DNA of 38,354 nucleotides from Gloeomargarita sp. SKYB120 (lineage in GTDB: Bacteria > Cyanobacteriota > Cyanobacteriia > Gloeomargaritales > Gloeomargaritaceae). The DNA lies in the NCBI GenBank assembly GCA_025062155.1, contig JANXAM010000024.1, positions 1 through 38,354 of the forward strand. Reading direction: 5' to 3'. The stretch's first letter is position 1, and every line of letters begins with the position of its first letter. This document shows positions 7,820 through 15,567 of the stretch, piece after piece. Position numbers and translations under genes: made by a program. Below the pieces are notes generated by a model. The model saw nothing but the letters and a program-made list of their open reading frames with translations. It did not search any database and was not told the DNA's origin.

Positions 7820-8578
7820 ATGGCGGGGCACAGCAAGTGGGCCAATATCAAGCGCCAAAAAGCGCGGGTGGACGCCCTGAAGGGACAAACCTTTGCCAAG
7901 TTATCGCGGGAAATCATCGTGGCGGCGCGCATGGGACTCCCTGACCCTGCTGGCAACTTTCGGCTCCGCACCGCCATTGAAAAAGCCAAGGCCGCCGGCA
8001 TGTCCCAGGAGAATATCGAACGGGCGATTGCCAAAGGCGCGGGTCGCTTGGGTCCCGACACGGAAAACCTGGAATCGGTGCGCTATGAAGGCTATGCGCC
8101 GGGAGGCGTGGCGGTACTGATTGAAGCCCTAACGGACAATCGCAACCGGACGGCGGGGGAAATCCGGGCGGCCTTTAACAAGCACGGCGGCAATTTGGGG
8201 GAAACTGGATGCGTCGGCTGGATGTTTACCCAGGTGGGTTGGATTCCCGTGACCGGCATCACTACTGAGGAGGACCTGCTGGCGTTAGCGTTAGAGGTAG
8301 GAGCGACCAGTTACGAGTGGGATGCGGAAACGCCGGCGCTGTTGACCGACCCCCAGGACTTGGACCAAGTGGCTGCTGTGGTGCAGGTCAAGGGCTATGG
8401 TGTGGAGGGCGCAACCACCCGCTGGCAACCCACGACGACCGTGACGATTACCGACCCAGACCAGGCGCGAAAGGTGTTGCGGTTGCTGGACGTGCTGGAG
8501 GACCTGGACGATGTGCAGAGCGTGACAGCCAATTTTGAGATGGACGAGGCGCTGCTGGGGGCCACGATGGGGCTATGA
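7820..8578 (+). CDS. YebC/PmpR-family (TACO1-like) translation or transcription factor
   Basis: The 252-residue protein begins MAGHSKWANIKRQKARVDAL, the diagnostic YebC opening, followed by FAKLSREIIVAARMG, the RLRTAIEKAKAAGMSQENIE helix, and VRYEGYAPGGVAVLIEALTD. The central acidic domain NRTAGEIRAAFNKHGGNLG is also typical. Members were long annotated as DNA-binding regulators; more recent work on YebC and TACO1 points to relieving ribosome stalling. Both roles are family knowledge and not visible in the sequence. Length and order are normal. The pentapeptide-repeat gene follows eight bases after the stop. Confidence 0.95.
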   Translation: MAGHSKWANIKRQKARVDALKGQTFAKLSREIIVAARMGLPDPAGNFRLRTAIEKAKAAGMSQENIERAIAKGAGRLGPDTENLESVRYEGYAPGGVAVLIEALTDNRNRTAGEIRAAFNKHGGNLGETGCVGWMFTQVGWIPVTGITTEEDLLALALEVGATSYEWDAETPALLTDPQDLDQVAAVVQVKGYGVEGATTRWQPTTTVTITDPDQARKVLRLLDVLEDLDDVQSVTANFEMDEALLGATMGL

Positions 8579-8585
8579 TAAAGCC

Positions 8586-9806
8586 ATGGATGCCGATACG
8601 TTGTTAAGGCGCTATGCCGATGGGGAACGGGATTTCCGCCAAGTGAATTTGAGCGGCGCCGACTTGTCGTTGGCCATCCTGCGGGAGATCAATTTCAGCC
8701 GGGCGAAATTAGCGGGTATTAGTCTCAGCCAAGCGAACTTAACGCGGGCGGATTTGAACCGGGCGATTCTGCGGGAAGCGGATTTGAGCCGCGCTATTTT
8801 ACGGGAAGCCAACCTGATGGCGGCCAAGCTGGTGGGGGCCTATCTGAATCAAGCGGATTTACAAGACGCCAACTTGAGCAAGGCCAAACTCACGGAGGCA
8901 GATTTGGCGGGGGCCAATCTGCGGGGTGCCAAGCTCATGGGAGCCAATCTCAGCCGGGCAGTGCTCATTGAAGCCGATTTGAGCGGCGCAGACTTGAGTG
9001 GCGCCGACTTGACGGGAGCCAATTTGAACGACGCCAAGTTGGTGGGCACGAATCTCGCGCGGGCGGACTTGACGCGGGCGGCGTTGCGCAATAGTGATCT
9101 CAGCCAAGCGAACTTCTTTGAAGCAGACTTGAGCCGCGCGATTCTAGCGGGAGCGAAGTTGCTAGGGGCCGGTTTCAGCGACGCCATGTTGAGCGAAGCC
9201 AACCTGACCAATGCCGACCTGACCGATGCCCAGTGTGTCAACGCCGACCTCAGTCGTACAAATTTGCGAGGCGCGAATTTGACGGGAGCTGGCTTGAGCG
9301 GGGCGATTTTAGACCGGGTGGATTTGGGGCACGCCAACCTGACGCGGGCGGATTTGACCGGAGCTGATTTGAGCGGGGTGGACTTGAGTCGCACCAATTT
9401 GACCGGCGCCCAACTCCGCAAAGCCATCCTGCACCGGAGCAATCTGGAGCAGGCCACGCTCAAGGATGCTGACCTGACCGAAGCTGACCTGACGGATGCT
9501 CGCCTGGCGCGGGCGGTGATGCCGGGAGTGAAACTGATTCAGGCGAATTTAACGGGTGTGGATTTGGCGGGTGTGATGCTACAGGGCGCCGATTTGAGCC
9601 GAGCTAGCTTGGTGGGGGCAATTTTGAACCAGGCGGACCTGACCAATGCCAAGTTAATCGCGGCGGACCTGAGCGGGGCCTCGCTGTACGACGTACTGTT
9701 GCAAGGGGCGGATTTGAGCCAAGCTTGTCTAGCCGATGCCTATCTAGATGCGACGGATCTGCAGGGCGCTTTCCTGATGGAAACGGTGTTACCAGGTCAA
9801 GCCTGA
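8586..9806 (+). CDS. Pentapeptide-repeat protein
   Basis: Almost the whole 406-residue protein consists of tandem A(D/N)LXX pentapeptides (for example LSGADLSGADLTGANL), which build a right-handed quadrilateral beta-helix. After a 20-residue N-terminal segment (MDADTLLRRYADGERDFRQV) the repeats start at VNLSGADLS and continue nearly to the end. I chose ATG 8586 over an open-frame start at 8535 because the extra 17 residues lie within the YebC-family gene and read as shadow sequence. Large pentapeptide proteins are common in cyanobacteria; functions are mostly unknown. The repeats create long false antisense frames here, which I have left out. Confidence 0.93.
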   Translation: MDADTLLRRYADGERDFRQVNLSGADLSLAILREINFSRAKLAGISLSQANLTRADLNRAILREADLSRAILREANLMAAKLVGAYLNQADLQDANLSKAKLTEADLAGANLRGAKLMGANLSRAVLIEADLSGADLSGADLTGANLNDAKLVGTNLARADLTRAALRNSDLSQANFFEADLSRAILAGAKLLGAGFSDAMLSEANLTNADLTDAQCVNADLSRTNLRGANLTGAGLSGAILDRVDLGHANLTRADLTGADLSGVDLSRTNLTGAQLRKAILHRSNLEQATLKDADLTEADLTDARLARAVMPGVKLIQANLTGVDLAGVMLQGADLSRASLVGAILNQADLTNAKLIAADLSGASLYDVLLQGADLSQACLADAYLDATDLQGAFLMETVLPGQA

Positions 9807-9884
9807 GGGTTATCCCTGCGCGACGGCTGGCTTGGGAATTTGTCATAAATTGAACACAGAGCTGGCTGTCTTCGGAAATTGACT

Positions 9885-11168
9885 ATGGACCGGCGCTACT
9901 TCACCGCCCTAATTGTCGCCTTTGCCCTGGTCGCCTGTGGTATTGTCGCCAAGATCATCTACGACCGCACCCGACAAATCGAGTTGGTGATTGCCACTGG
10001 TAGCGCCCAAGGGGAGTACTACGCGATGGGACAGGCATTTGCCCGAGTGCTCCCCCGCCACATTCCCCGCCTGCGTCTCCAGGTGCGCGAAACTAAAGGG
10101 GCGACCGAAAACCTGGCCCTGGTGGCTGAAGGAAAAGCCGACTTGGGTTTTGTGCAAAACGACACGGACACAAAGCCCCCCATCCGCGCGATTGCCGGGC
10201 TGTACCTGGAGACTTTTCATCTGGTGGCGCGGCCAGGGGTTAACATCCGGGAATTTGGCGATATTCGCGGCAAGCGGGTGGTGACGCCGCCGCCGGGGAG
10301 CGGGGCCTACAACAGTTTTTTGGAACTCCTGCGGCACTACGACATAGATTTGCAGGACATTCAACCGATTCACTTGGCGGGACCGGCGGCCAGCCAGGCG
10401 CTCGTGCAAGGTCAGGTTGATGCCCTGTTTCGGGTGATTGGGTCCGGCAACCTGGAGATGCGCCGCCTGCTTCAGCAAAGTCGGGGCCGTTTAGTGCCCA
10501 TCGACCAGGCCGCCGCCATTCAGATTTTTTATCCCGAGACCGAACCTGCCGTCATTCCCAGGGGCACCTACAGTGCCAGTCCACCGGTGCCGCCCCAGGA
10601 CTTGCCCACGGTGGGAGTGCGTTCGCTGCTCATTACCCACCAGCGCCTGGACAAGGAAATTATCCGCGACATCACCCGCGTTTTGTTTGAGTACCGGAAC
10701 GACCTCGTGACCTTGAACCCCCGCACGGCTTCGATCAGCTATCCGGGTTCAGGACAAGCGCTGGGTATCCCGCTTCATCCGGGGGCTAGGGCATACTACG
10801 AGCGAGATAAACCGTCATTTCTCCAGGAAAACGCCGAGCCGATTGCCCTGCTGATTACCCTGGCAACGATTGGGTTTTCGTTGCTAGCCCAAATCCGTTC
10901 CCAAATCAGCGAGCGCCAAAAAAACCGCGCCGATTTATATAACTTGGAGCTGGTTGAAATTATTGAGGCAGTGGACCGGGCTGAAAGTGTGCAAGAGCTG
11001 GATAAAGCTCGCCAGCGGTTGTTGAGCATTTTTCGCCGTGTGATTGAGGATTTGGATAAGGACCGTCTTTCCCCAGAATCCTATCAACTCTTCGTGTTTC
11101 CCTGGGAAATGGCGATGAATACCCTGCGGCACCGGGAGGCATTGTTACTAAGTAAAACCCTGCGCTGA
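9885..11168 (+). CDS. TAXI-family TRAP-type solute-binding protein with extra C-terminal membrane anchor
   Basis: The 427-residue product has an uncleaved-looking N-terminal membrane segment (ALIVAFALVACGIVAKIIY), then a TAXI binding domain: ELVIATGSAQGEYYAMGQAF, TKGATENLALVAEGKADLGF, GDIRGKRVVTPPPGSGAYN, and VQGQVDALFRVIGSGNLEM. Such proteins bind solutes (glutamate or other carboxylates in some relatives) for TRAP transporters. Unusually, a second membrane helix follows near residue 325 (PIALLITLATIGFSLLAQI), then about 85 charged, coiled-coil-like residues expected in the cytoplasm. No permease gene is adjacent; an unrelated-looking TRAP permease lies 24 kb away. ATG 9885 is preferred; TTG 9879 is possible. 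The stop abuts the stop of the convergent gene. Confidence 0.85.
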   Translation: MDRRYFTALIVAFALVACGIVAKIIYDRTRQIELVIATGSAQGEYYAMGQAFARVLPRHIPRLRLQVRETKGATENLALVAEGKADLGFVQNDTDTKPPIRAIAGLYLETFHLVARPGVNIREFGDIRGKRVVTPPPGSGAYNSFLELLRHYDIDLQDIQPIHLAGPAASQALVQGQVDALFRVIGSGNLEMRRLLQQSRGRLVPIDQAAAIQIFYPETEPAVIPRGTYSASPPVPPQDLPTVGVRSLLITHQRLDKEIIRDITRVLFEYRNDLVTLNPRTASISYPGSGQALGIPLHPGARAYYERDKPSFLQENAEPIALLITLATIGFSLLAQIRSQISERQKNRADLYNLELVEIIEAVDRAESVQELDKARQRLLSIFRRVIEDLDKDRLSPESYQLFVFPWEMAMNTLRHREALLLSKTLR

Positions 11169-11723
11169 TTAGAATGCGTAACGCTGGCCGTGCAACCACA
11201 GGGCGCGCACCAGGGCCAACCCTGAATCTCCCACTTTGACCTCCACCAACGCCTGGCGTTTTTGACTGGCCTGGGTGACCGCGGCGTTTATTTGCTCCCG
11301 CCGGTTTTCGGGGATGTAGATTTCTTCAATCCCATAGCGAACCCTGTTGCCCTCCAAGCGCCCCTTCAGCGCAATTTCCTGGGGTCCTAAATCGCGGGGC
11401 AAGGATGGGCTAACGCGCACCGGTCGCCAGGGCGCCGGAGCGGTCGCGTTTGGGTTGTTCGGCGCTGCCAAAATCACATAAATTTCCGACCCAGCGCCTA
11501 TCCGTTTGCCGCCGGGAAGGGATTGCAAGACCTCAAGCCGGGCAAACTCATAGCCCAAAACCTGGGAATACCCCCGCAGCGGGTCGTAGGGGTCAACGGG
11601 CAACGTTTCCAGATAAACCGTGCGACTGGCGGCGATGACGGTCAGGTAGGGAGCGGCTACCGCTAGGGGAATCGCCACCTGCACCAGCAAGGGCAACCCA
11701 AAGCGCCACAGGGGTAATTTCAT
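11169..11723 (-). CDS. GDYXXLXY-domain membrane-anchored protein
   Basis: The 184-residue protein has one N-terminal hydrophobic helix (LPLLVQVAIPLAVAAPYL) and then the motif region VDPYDPLRGYSQVLGYEF, a variant of the GDYXXLXY signature (here RGYSQVLGY). The C-terminal half (LKGRLEGNRVRYGIEEIYIP) matches the usual end of this family, which has no known biochemical role. These proteins are commonly encoded with a DUF2157 membrane protein, as here: the ATG overlaps the DUF2157 stop by four bases. The gene ends back-to-back with the TAXI gene, with stop codons abutting. Confidence 0.88.
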   Translation of the reverse strand: MKLPLWRFGLPLLVQVAIPLAVAAPYLTVIAASRTVYLETLPVDPYDPLRGYSQVLGYEFARLEVLQSLPGGKRIGAGSEIYVILAAPNNPNATAPAPWRPVRVSPSLPRDLGPQEIALKGRLEGNRVRYGIEEIYIPENRREQINAAVTQASQKRQALVEVKVGDSGLALVRALWLHGQRYAF

Positions 11724-13000
11724 GGGCTTGGCTCCCGCGCAACACGGGCCAGATGACGTTCAAACCCGAAACCGGCACCCACCAGCGCCAGGCCGCCCAA
11801 ACCGAAACCTAGGGCTTTCCCCATCAATCCCGTATCGTACTCAAGCAAACGGCTCAGGATTTGAAAACCCAGCAACACCATGCCCAACCAGAACGGACCC
11901 CTGCGCAGGTGAGTTGTACCCACGCGCACGAGACCAAGGCTGTAGACAAGCAGCAGGAGGTTACTCACTACGACGCGCAGCACAGACATGTCTGTTCCCC
12001 CTGGGATGAAACTCATACTCGCCAAGACCCCCGCCACACCGACCAGCGCGATGGCGGTCGCGTCACGCCGAACGAAGCATTGATGGAGAGCGACATAGAC
12101 CGCCAAGACGAGCAACAGCAGGCCAGCGCCCGGCACTGGGGAAACCTCCCAGCCGAATCGAAAGGCATAAACCGTCAAACCGAGACCCAGCAGCACCAGG
12201 CTGAAAGCGCGGGCAACGGGTTGCATGGGACGCGCCGTGGGGCATAGTCGCTGACCGAGCCGGTCGAGTCTGAGACTTTCGCCGTAACCCCACAAGATGA
12301 CCGCCGGTAGTGCAAACGCCAATGGCCCAGAAAGCCATCTCCCTGAACTCACGCACCAAAGCAGCGTGACGACGACAAAAACGGCCCGCGAGTCAAACCA
12401 GTAGGCCAGCGGCGCCAGCAAGACCGAGATGTAGGGCATCGCTTCACCCACCAGGTTGGCTGTGTCACCGCCAATGCGATAACTGGCGTAGCCAAGGCCC
12501 AAGAGCACCAAACCCAACATGCCCAGCGTTTGTAATCGCAAACTGACGGCCATCGCCAGCACCCCCAGGCTCCAAGCAAAGAACAATTCGTGCAGGGGGC
12601 CACTGAGGTTAAACGTTTGGGCGACCAGCGCAATCACCGCGCCCAAGATCAGACCCGCCGCCAGCAATATCCCCTGGCCCAAGCGCCGGAACCCCGTCGT
12701 GTACTGCCACAGGTAAAATCCCAAGGTATTGGTGACCACCAGGAGCAAAAGCAATACCGTCAACCGGCTGACTCTATCCAGGTTTGACCAATTGGCTGCA
12801 ACAAAAGTGATGACCGCCAGGCCAACGAAAAGACCACCGAAAGAGTACAGGATTGTGCTGAAAATTTGCGGTCGGGGCGTCAGTTGGTCCAGTTGATAGC
12901 GAGCAACCAGTTGCTGCCACAGCGCCTCAGAGATCAAACCTTCTTGCCGCCATTTCGCTGCCTCTTCCTGCAACTGCCGCCGAAAACGCTCGTCGGGCAC
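11720..13000 (-). CDS. DUF2157 polytopic membrane protein
   Basis: The 426-residue protein starts with a soluble N-terminal stretch (RFRRQLQEEAAKWRQEGLIS, then WQQLVARYQLDQL) that is typical of the DUF2157 domain, followed by about a dozen hydrophobic segments, beginning with FSTILYSFGGLFVGLAVITF. DUF2157 proteins are inner-membrane proteins of unknown function, often partnered with GDYXXLXY proteins. GTG 13000 is the likely start, giving MPDERFRRQL. It lies 33 bases after argZ across a C-rich tract and is probably read from the argZ promoter, but the C-rich gap could also be a weak processing or termination point. Confidence 0.88.
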   Translation of the reverse strand: MPDERFRRQLQEEAAKWRQEGLISEALWQQLVARYQLDQLTPRPQIFSTILYSFGGLFVGLAVITFVAANWSNLDRVSRLTVLLLLLVVTNTLGFYLWQYTTGFRRLGQGILLAAGLILGAVIALVAQTFNLSGPLHELFFAWSLGVLAMAVSLRLQTLGMLGLVLLGLGYASYRIGGDTANLVGEAMPYISVLLAPLAYWFDSRAVFVVVTLLWCVSSGRWLSGPLAFALPAVILWGYGESLRLDRLGQRLCPTARPMQPVARAFSLVLLGLGLTVYAFRFGWEVSPVPGAGLLLLVLAVYVALHQCFVRRDATAIALVGVAGVLASMSFIPGGTDMSVLRVVVSNLLLLVYSLGLVRVGTTHLRRGPFWLGMVLLGFQILSRLLEYDTGLMGKALGFGLGGLALVGAGFGFERHLARVAREPSP

Positions 13001-13033
13001 ACCGGTTGCTCCCCGCCCCCCCCCTGCCGCCGA

Positions 13034-15145
13034 TTATAACCCACCGGCTGAGCGACTTAGGGAGTTGGCTGTGAGATGGTAGGGCTGTCCCAACTGTTGC
13101 AAATGACGCACCAGCAAGCTCAAAAACAGTCCCACATCCGTCACCACGCCGATGGATTCCAAAGACCCCCGGTCGGCCAGTTTGGTCACCACGGCCGGGT
13201 TAATGTCCACGCAGATCAACTTCACCCCCGCCGGCGTCATATTCCCCACCCCAATCGAGTGCAGCATGGTGGAGAGCATGAGAATCATATCCGCCCCCTC
13301 GATGAGCTGGGCGTACTCCGCCTGGGCCTGGATTAAATCCATGCGCGTTTCCGGCAACGGACCATCGTCCCGGATCGAACCGGCGAGCGAAAAGGGCACC
13401 CCCCGGCGGATGCACTCGCAGAAAATGCCCGATTTGATGACACCCGCTTCGACCGCTGCGCGGATACTGCCGTAGCGCCGGATGAGGTTGATGGTTTTCA
13501 GGTGATGCCGGTGCCCGCCTTTGACTACTCGCCCTCGCGCCAAATCCACCCCCAGCGACGTGCCGTAGAGACTTTGCTCCAAATCATGCACAGCAATCGC
13601 GTTACCACCGAGCAGCGCCTGCACATAGCCCTCGCGGATCAGGGTCGCCAGATGAGGACCGCCCCCTGTGTGAATCACGACTGGGCCGGCCACGACCACC
13701 GTCTTACCCCCGCGCTCTCGGATGCGGCGCAGTTCCCAGGCGATTTCCTCCACCACCAGTTCCACTCGCCGCTCGCTAGAGACCCCCGATTCCATAAACC
13801 CAAATTCCTGGCTGCGCTCCTGGGTCGGTCTGTGCAACGTACGAATGCCGTCCACACCACACACCACCAGGTCTCCCACTTGCAAATCCCGCAGCAACCG
13901 GCAGGTGGCTGTCAACCCCTCCACGACAATCACCGCATCCATCCGTTGTTTTTGCACCCGGATCCAGCGGTTTTGGTGGTAAATTTCGGTGGGGTAAATC
14001 GTGGTGACGTAAAAATCGTCGGGAGCAACCCCCGGCTGCGTGACGGGTTCCAACCGCACCGGCGTTTCCATGCCGTCGGCCAGCCGCGCCCCCAGGTCAA
14101 TCAAGTTGTTCAGAATGTCCGCCAAAACCGCTTCCGTCGGCGCTGAGACCCACAGGTGAATCTCGGACGGGTCGGGCCGGTGCGCCCCCAGTTGCAGCCG
14201 TTCAATCTGAAAACTGCCGCCCCCATCGGTAATTCGGTCCAGGGCCTCCGTGAGCAAATTGCTGTCCACTAGGTGACCACGCAAGGACACCAGACGCTTG
14301 GCCACTTCCGCCATGGCCGGCACCATCGCCACCGGTTCATCCAACCGCAGCGTCAGACACTTGGCCGCGCCCCCCGCCTTGATAAATTCGCTCAAATCGG
14401 TGGTGATGACGTGAAAGCCCAACTGCTCTAGCCGTTGTTGCAAGGAAGCGCTCATCTGATTGGCGATAATCACCCGATTGATTTCCACCGCATTACAGGC
14501 AAATTGAATCGCGTCTAACTCACTCACGGGAATCCGTTTTTCAGGGGGAATCCGGCGTTCAATCAGATGATTTGAGTAGGTGTCAAACGCGGGGGGATAG
14601 TACAGCAAATACCCATCGCTCAAGGGGCAAAAACAGGTGTCCAAATGATAAAAACGCTTGTCAATCAAATGCAGCGATAGCACTTCCAACGACAGCCATT
14701 TGGCCAGGTAGGGATGGGCCTCCAGCATAGTGCGAAACCCATAACCACACCAGAGCCAGCCTGACTGGCGGTCCAGCAGGGCATCGCCAGCGCCTTCAAA
14801 CGCAATTCCTTCCGGCAGCTCCAACACCTGATAGCCCTGGGCCTGGAACCATTCTCGAAAGAAGGGTTGTTCCCCCTGGCGTTCCGGGTGATAGAAGCGA
14901 CTCAAGACCACCTGCTGGTTCACGACCAATCCCGCGTTGGCGGTAAACACCATGTCGGGCCAGCCGGGGGCCGGCGTGAGCAACTCCACCTCGGCGTACT
15001 GCTGCACAATCTGGTACAACCGTTGCCACTGGGTGACCGCCTTGGGTTGGGAAGAGCGATGCACATTGCCCTCCATCCAGGGGTTGATTACGTAGTTCAC
15101 CTGGTAATGGTCAGGCGGGCACATCAAGTAGCGCAAACGATTCAT
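13034..15145 (-). CDS. argZ: Arginine dihydrolase fused to ornithine cyclodeaminase-like domain (ArgZ/AgrE)
   Basis: ArgZ converts arginine to ornithine, CO2 and two ammonia, and in AgrE-type proteins the C-terminal domain converts ornithine to proline. It is the entry step of the cyanobacterial ornithine-ammonia cycle and of cyanophycin use. The 703-residue length is full. N-terminal guanidine-modifying-enzyme residues are all present: Asn21 (VNYVINP), Asn70 (MVFTANAG), Glu117 (IAFEGAGDA), His167 and Asp169 (FYHLDTCFC), and nucleophile Cys263 (GGAAKCLTLRL). The C-terminal half, from about residue 280, contains the LOR/SDH bifunctional-enzyme region (DNN-type loop ADILNNLIDLGARLADGMET, then TVVVAGPVVIHTGGGPH and VGNMTPAGVKLICVDINP). 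Assignment is secure; whether the cyclodeaminase half is active is not shown by sequence alone. Confidence 0.95.
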   Translation of the reverse strand: MNRLRYLMCPPDHYQVNYVINPWMEGNVHRSSQPKAVTQWQRLYQIVQQYAEVELLTPAPGWPDMVFTANAGLVVNQQVVLSRFYHPERQGEQPFFREWFQAQGYQVLELPEGIAFEGAGDALLDRQSGWLWCGYGFRTMLEAHPYLAKWLSLEVLSLHLIDKRFYHLDTCFCPLSDGYLLYYPPAFDTYSNHLIERRIPPEKRIPVSELDAIQFACNAVEINRVIIANQMSASLQQRLEQLGFHVITTDLSEFIKAGGAAKCLTLRLDEPVAMVPAMAEVAKRLVSLRGHLVDSNLLTEALDRITDGGGSFQIERLQLGAHRPDPSEIHLWVSAPTEAVLADILNNLIDLGARLADGMETPVRLEPVTQPGVAPDDFYVTTIYPTEIYHQNRWIRVQKQRMDAVIVVEGLTATCRLLRDLQVGDLVVCGVDGIRTLHRPTQERSQEFGFMESGVSSERRVELVVEEIAWELRRIRERGGKTVVVAGPVVIHTGGGPHLATLIREGYVQALLGGNAIAVHDLEQSLYGTSLGVDLARGRVVKGGHRHHLKTINLIRRYGSIRAAVEAGVIKSGIFCECIRRGVPFSLAGSIRDDGPLPETRMDLIQAQAEYAQLIEGADMILMLSTMLHSIGVGNMTPAGVKLICVDINPAVVTKLADRGSLESIGVVTDVGLFLSLLVRHLQQLGQPYHLTANSLSRSAGGL

Positions 15146-15195
15146 AGGCTGGCTTTAGCGAAGCGTCAGGGGCGTGCAAGTTGACAACGAGCGTA

Positions 15196-15224
15196 ACTAT
15201 ACCGCTGCTAGGCACGTGTATCCA
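15196..15224 (-). promoter_or_regulatory. Probable argZ promoter
   Basis: On the minus strand, TGGATA (15224-15219) and TATAGT (15201-15196) are separated by 17 bases, a good sigma-70-type match. The leader to the argZ ATG at 15145 would be roughly 45 bases. No NtcA-type palindrome was noticed close by. Confidence 0.5.
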
Positions 15225-15327
15225 ATGCTACCGTTTTTTGCCGGGTAGTCAAACTGAATAAGGCACAGCGCCCTGCAACGACAAAACCTCGCTGGAACCA
15301 CTCGCGCACTTACAGGCCCTTCCCCTG

Positions 15328-15342
15328 CTTCATATCATGAAG
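15328..15342. promoter_or_regulatory. Inverted repeat upstream of the truncated ferredoxin copy
   Basis: CTTCAT-ATC-ATGAAG is a perfect six-base inverted repeat with a three-base centre, lying about 46 bases before the ATG at 15388. It could be an operator. The other ferredoxin copy retains only the right-hand part of the block in diverged form (CATTGAA), so a conserved operator is not supported. Confidence 0.3.
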
Positions 15343-15387
15343 TAGTATGTAGAAATGTAAAGAATTGCGAGAGATAGGGGACCGGCG

Positions 15388-15546
15388 ATGGTCACAACCA
15401 CCACAGCGAGCATCCGGTTTGTCAAGGAAGGCAAGGAGGTCATTGTGGCCAATGGCGCGAATTTGCGGCAACAGGCGTTGGCTAACGGTATTGATCTGTA
15501 CAACTGGCGGGGCAAGTTGATGAATTGCGGGGGCGTGGGCCAGTGC
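15388..15546 (+). repeat. Direct repeat, left copy (first 159 bases of ferredoxin gene)
   Basis: This stretch matches 18756-18914 at 157 of 159 positions; the two differences are at the end of the ACAGC(G/A)AGC and TGGCG(G/A)GGC words. The match begins at the ATG (with weaker similarity upstream) and stops sharply after CAGTGC. Together the copies bracket a 3.2-kb interval. Confidence 0.97.
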
Positions 15547-15567
15547 TGCAGACGGTTGAACCCATGA
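15388..15567 (+). pseudogene. Truncated 2Fe-2S ferredoxin, 5' half only
   Basis: The frame starts exactly like the intact ferredoxin at 18756 and encodes the same first 53 residues up to CGGVGQC. It then runs into unrelated sequence, adding CRRLNP before TGA at 15565-15567, for 59 residues. It keeps the first two cluster cysteines, but the third and fourth, and the C-terminal half of the fold, are missing, so it cannot be a working ferredoxin. A plausible ribosome binding site (AGGGGA) remains, so a short product may still be made. The junction fuses it, out of frame, to the cheA-like remnant. Confidence 0.9.

Noticed and set aside
8849-9463. Long minus-strand frame (204 residues) and a smaller one at 8612-8827
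   Set aside because: They mirror the pentapeptide repeats on the plus strand: repetitive Ala/Ser/Lys/Leu composition follows from the repeat codons, and there is no ribosome binding site.
15525-15546. TTG start for the Hpt-like frame inside the ferredoxin repeat
   Set aside because: These bases are ferredoxin sequence read in another frame. The kinase-derived part begins only after the junction near 15547.
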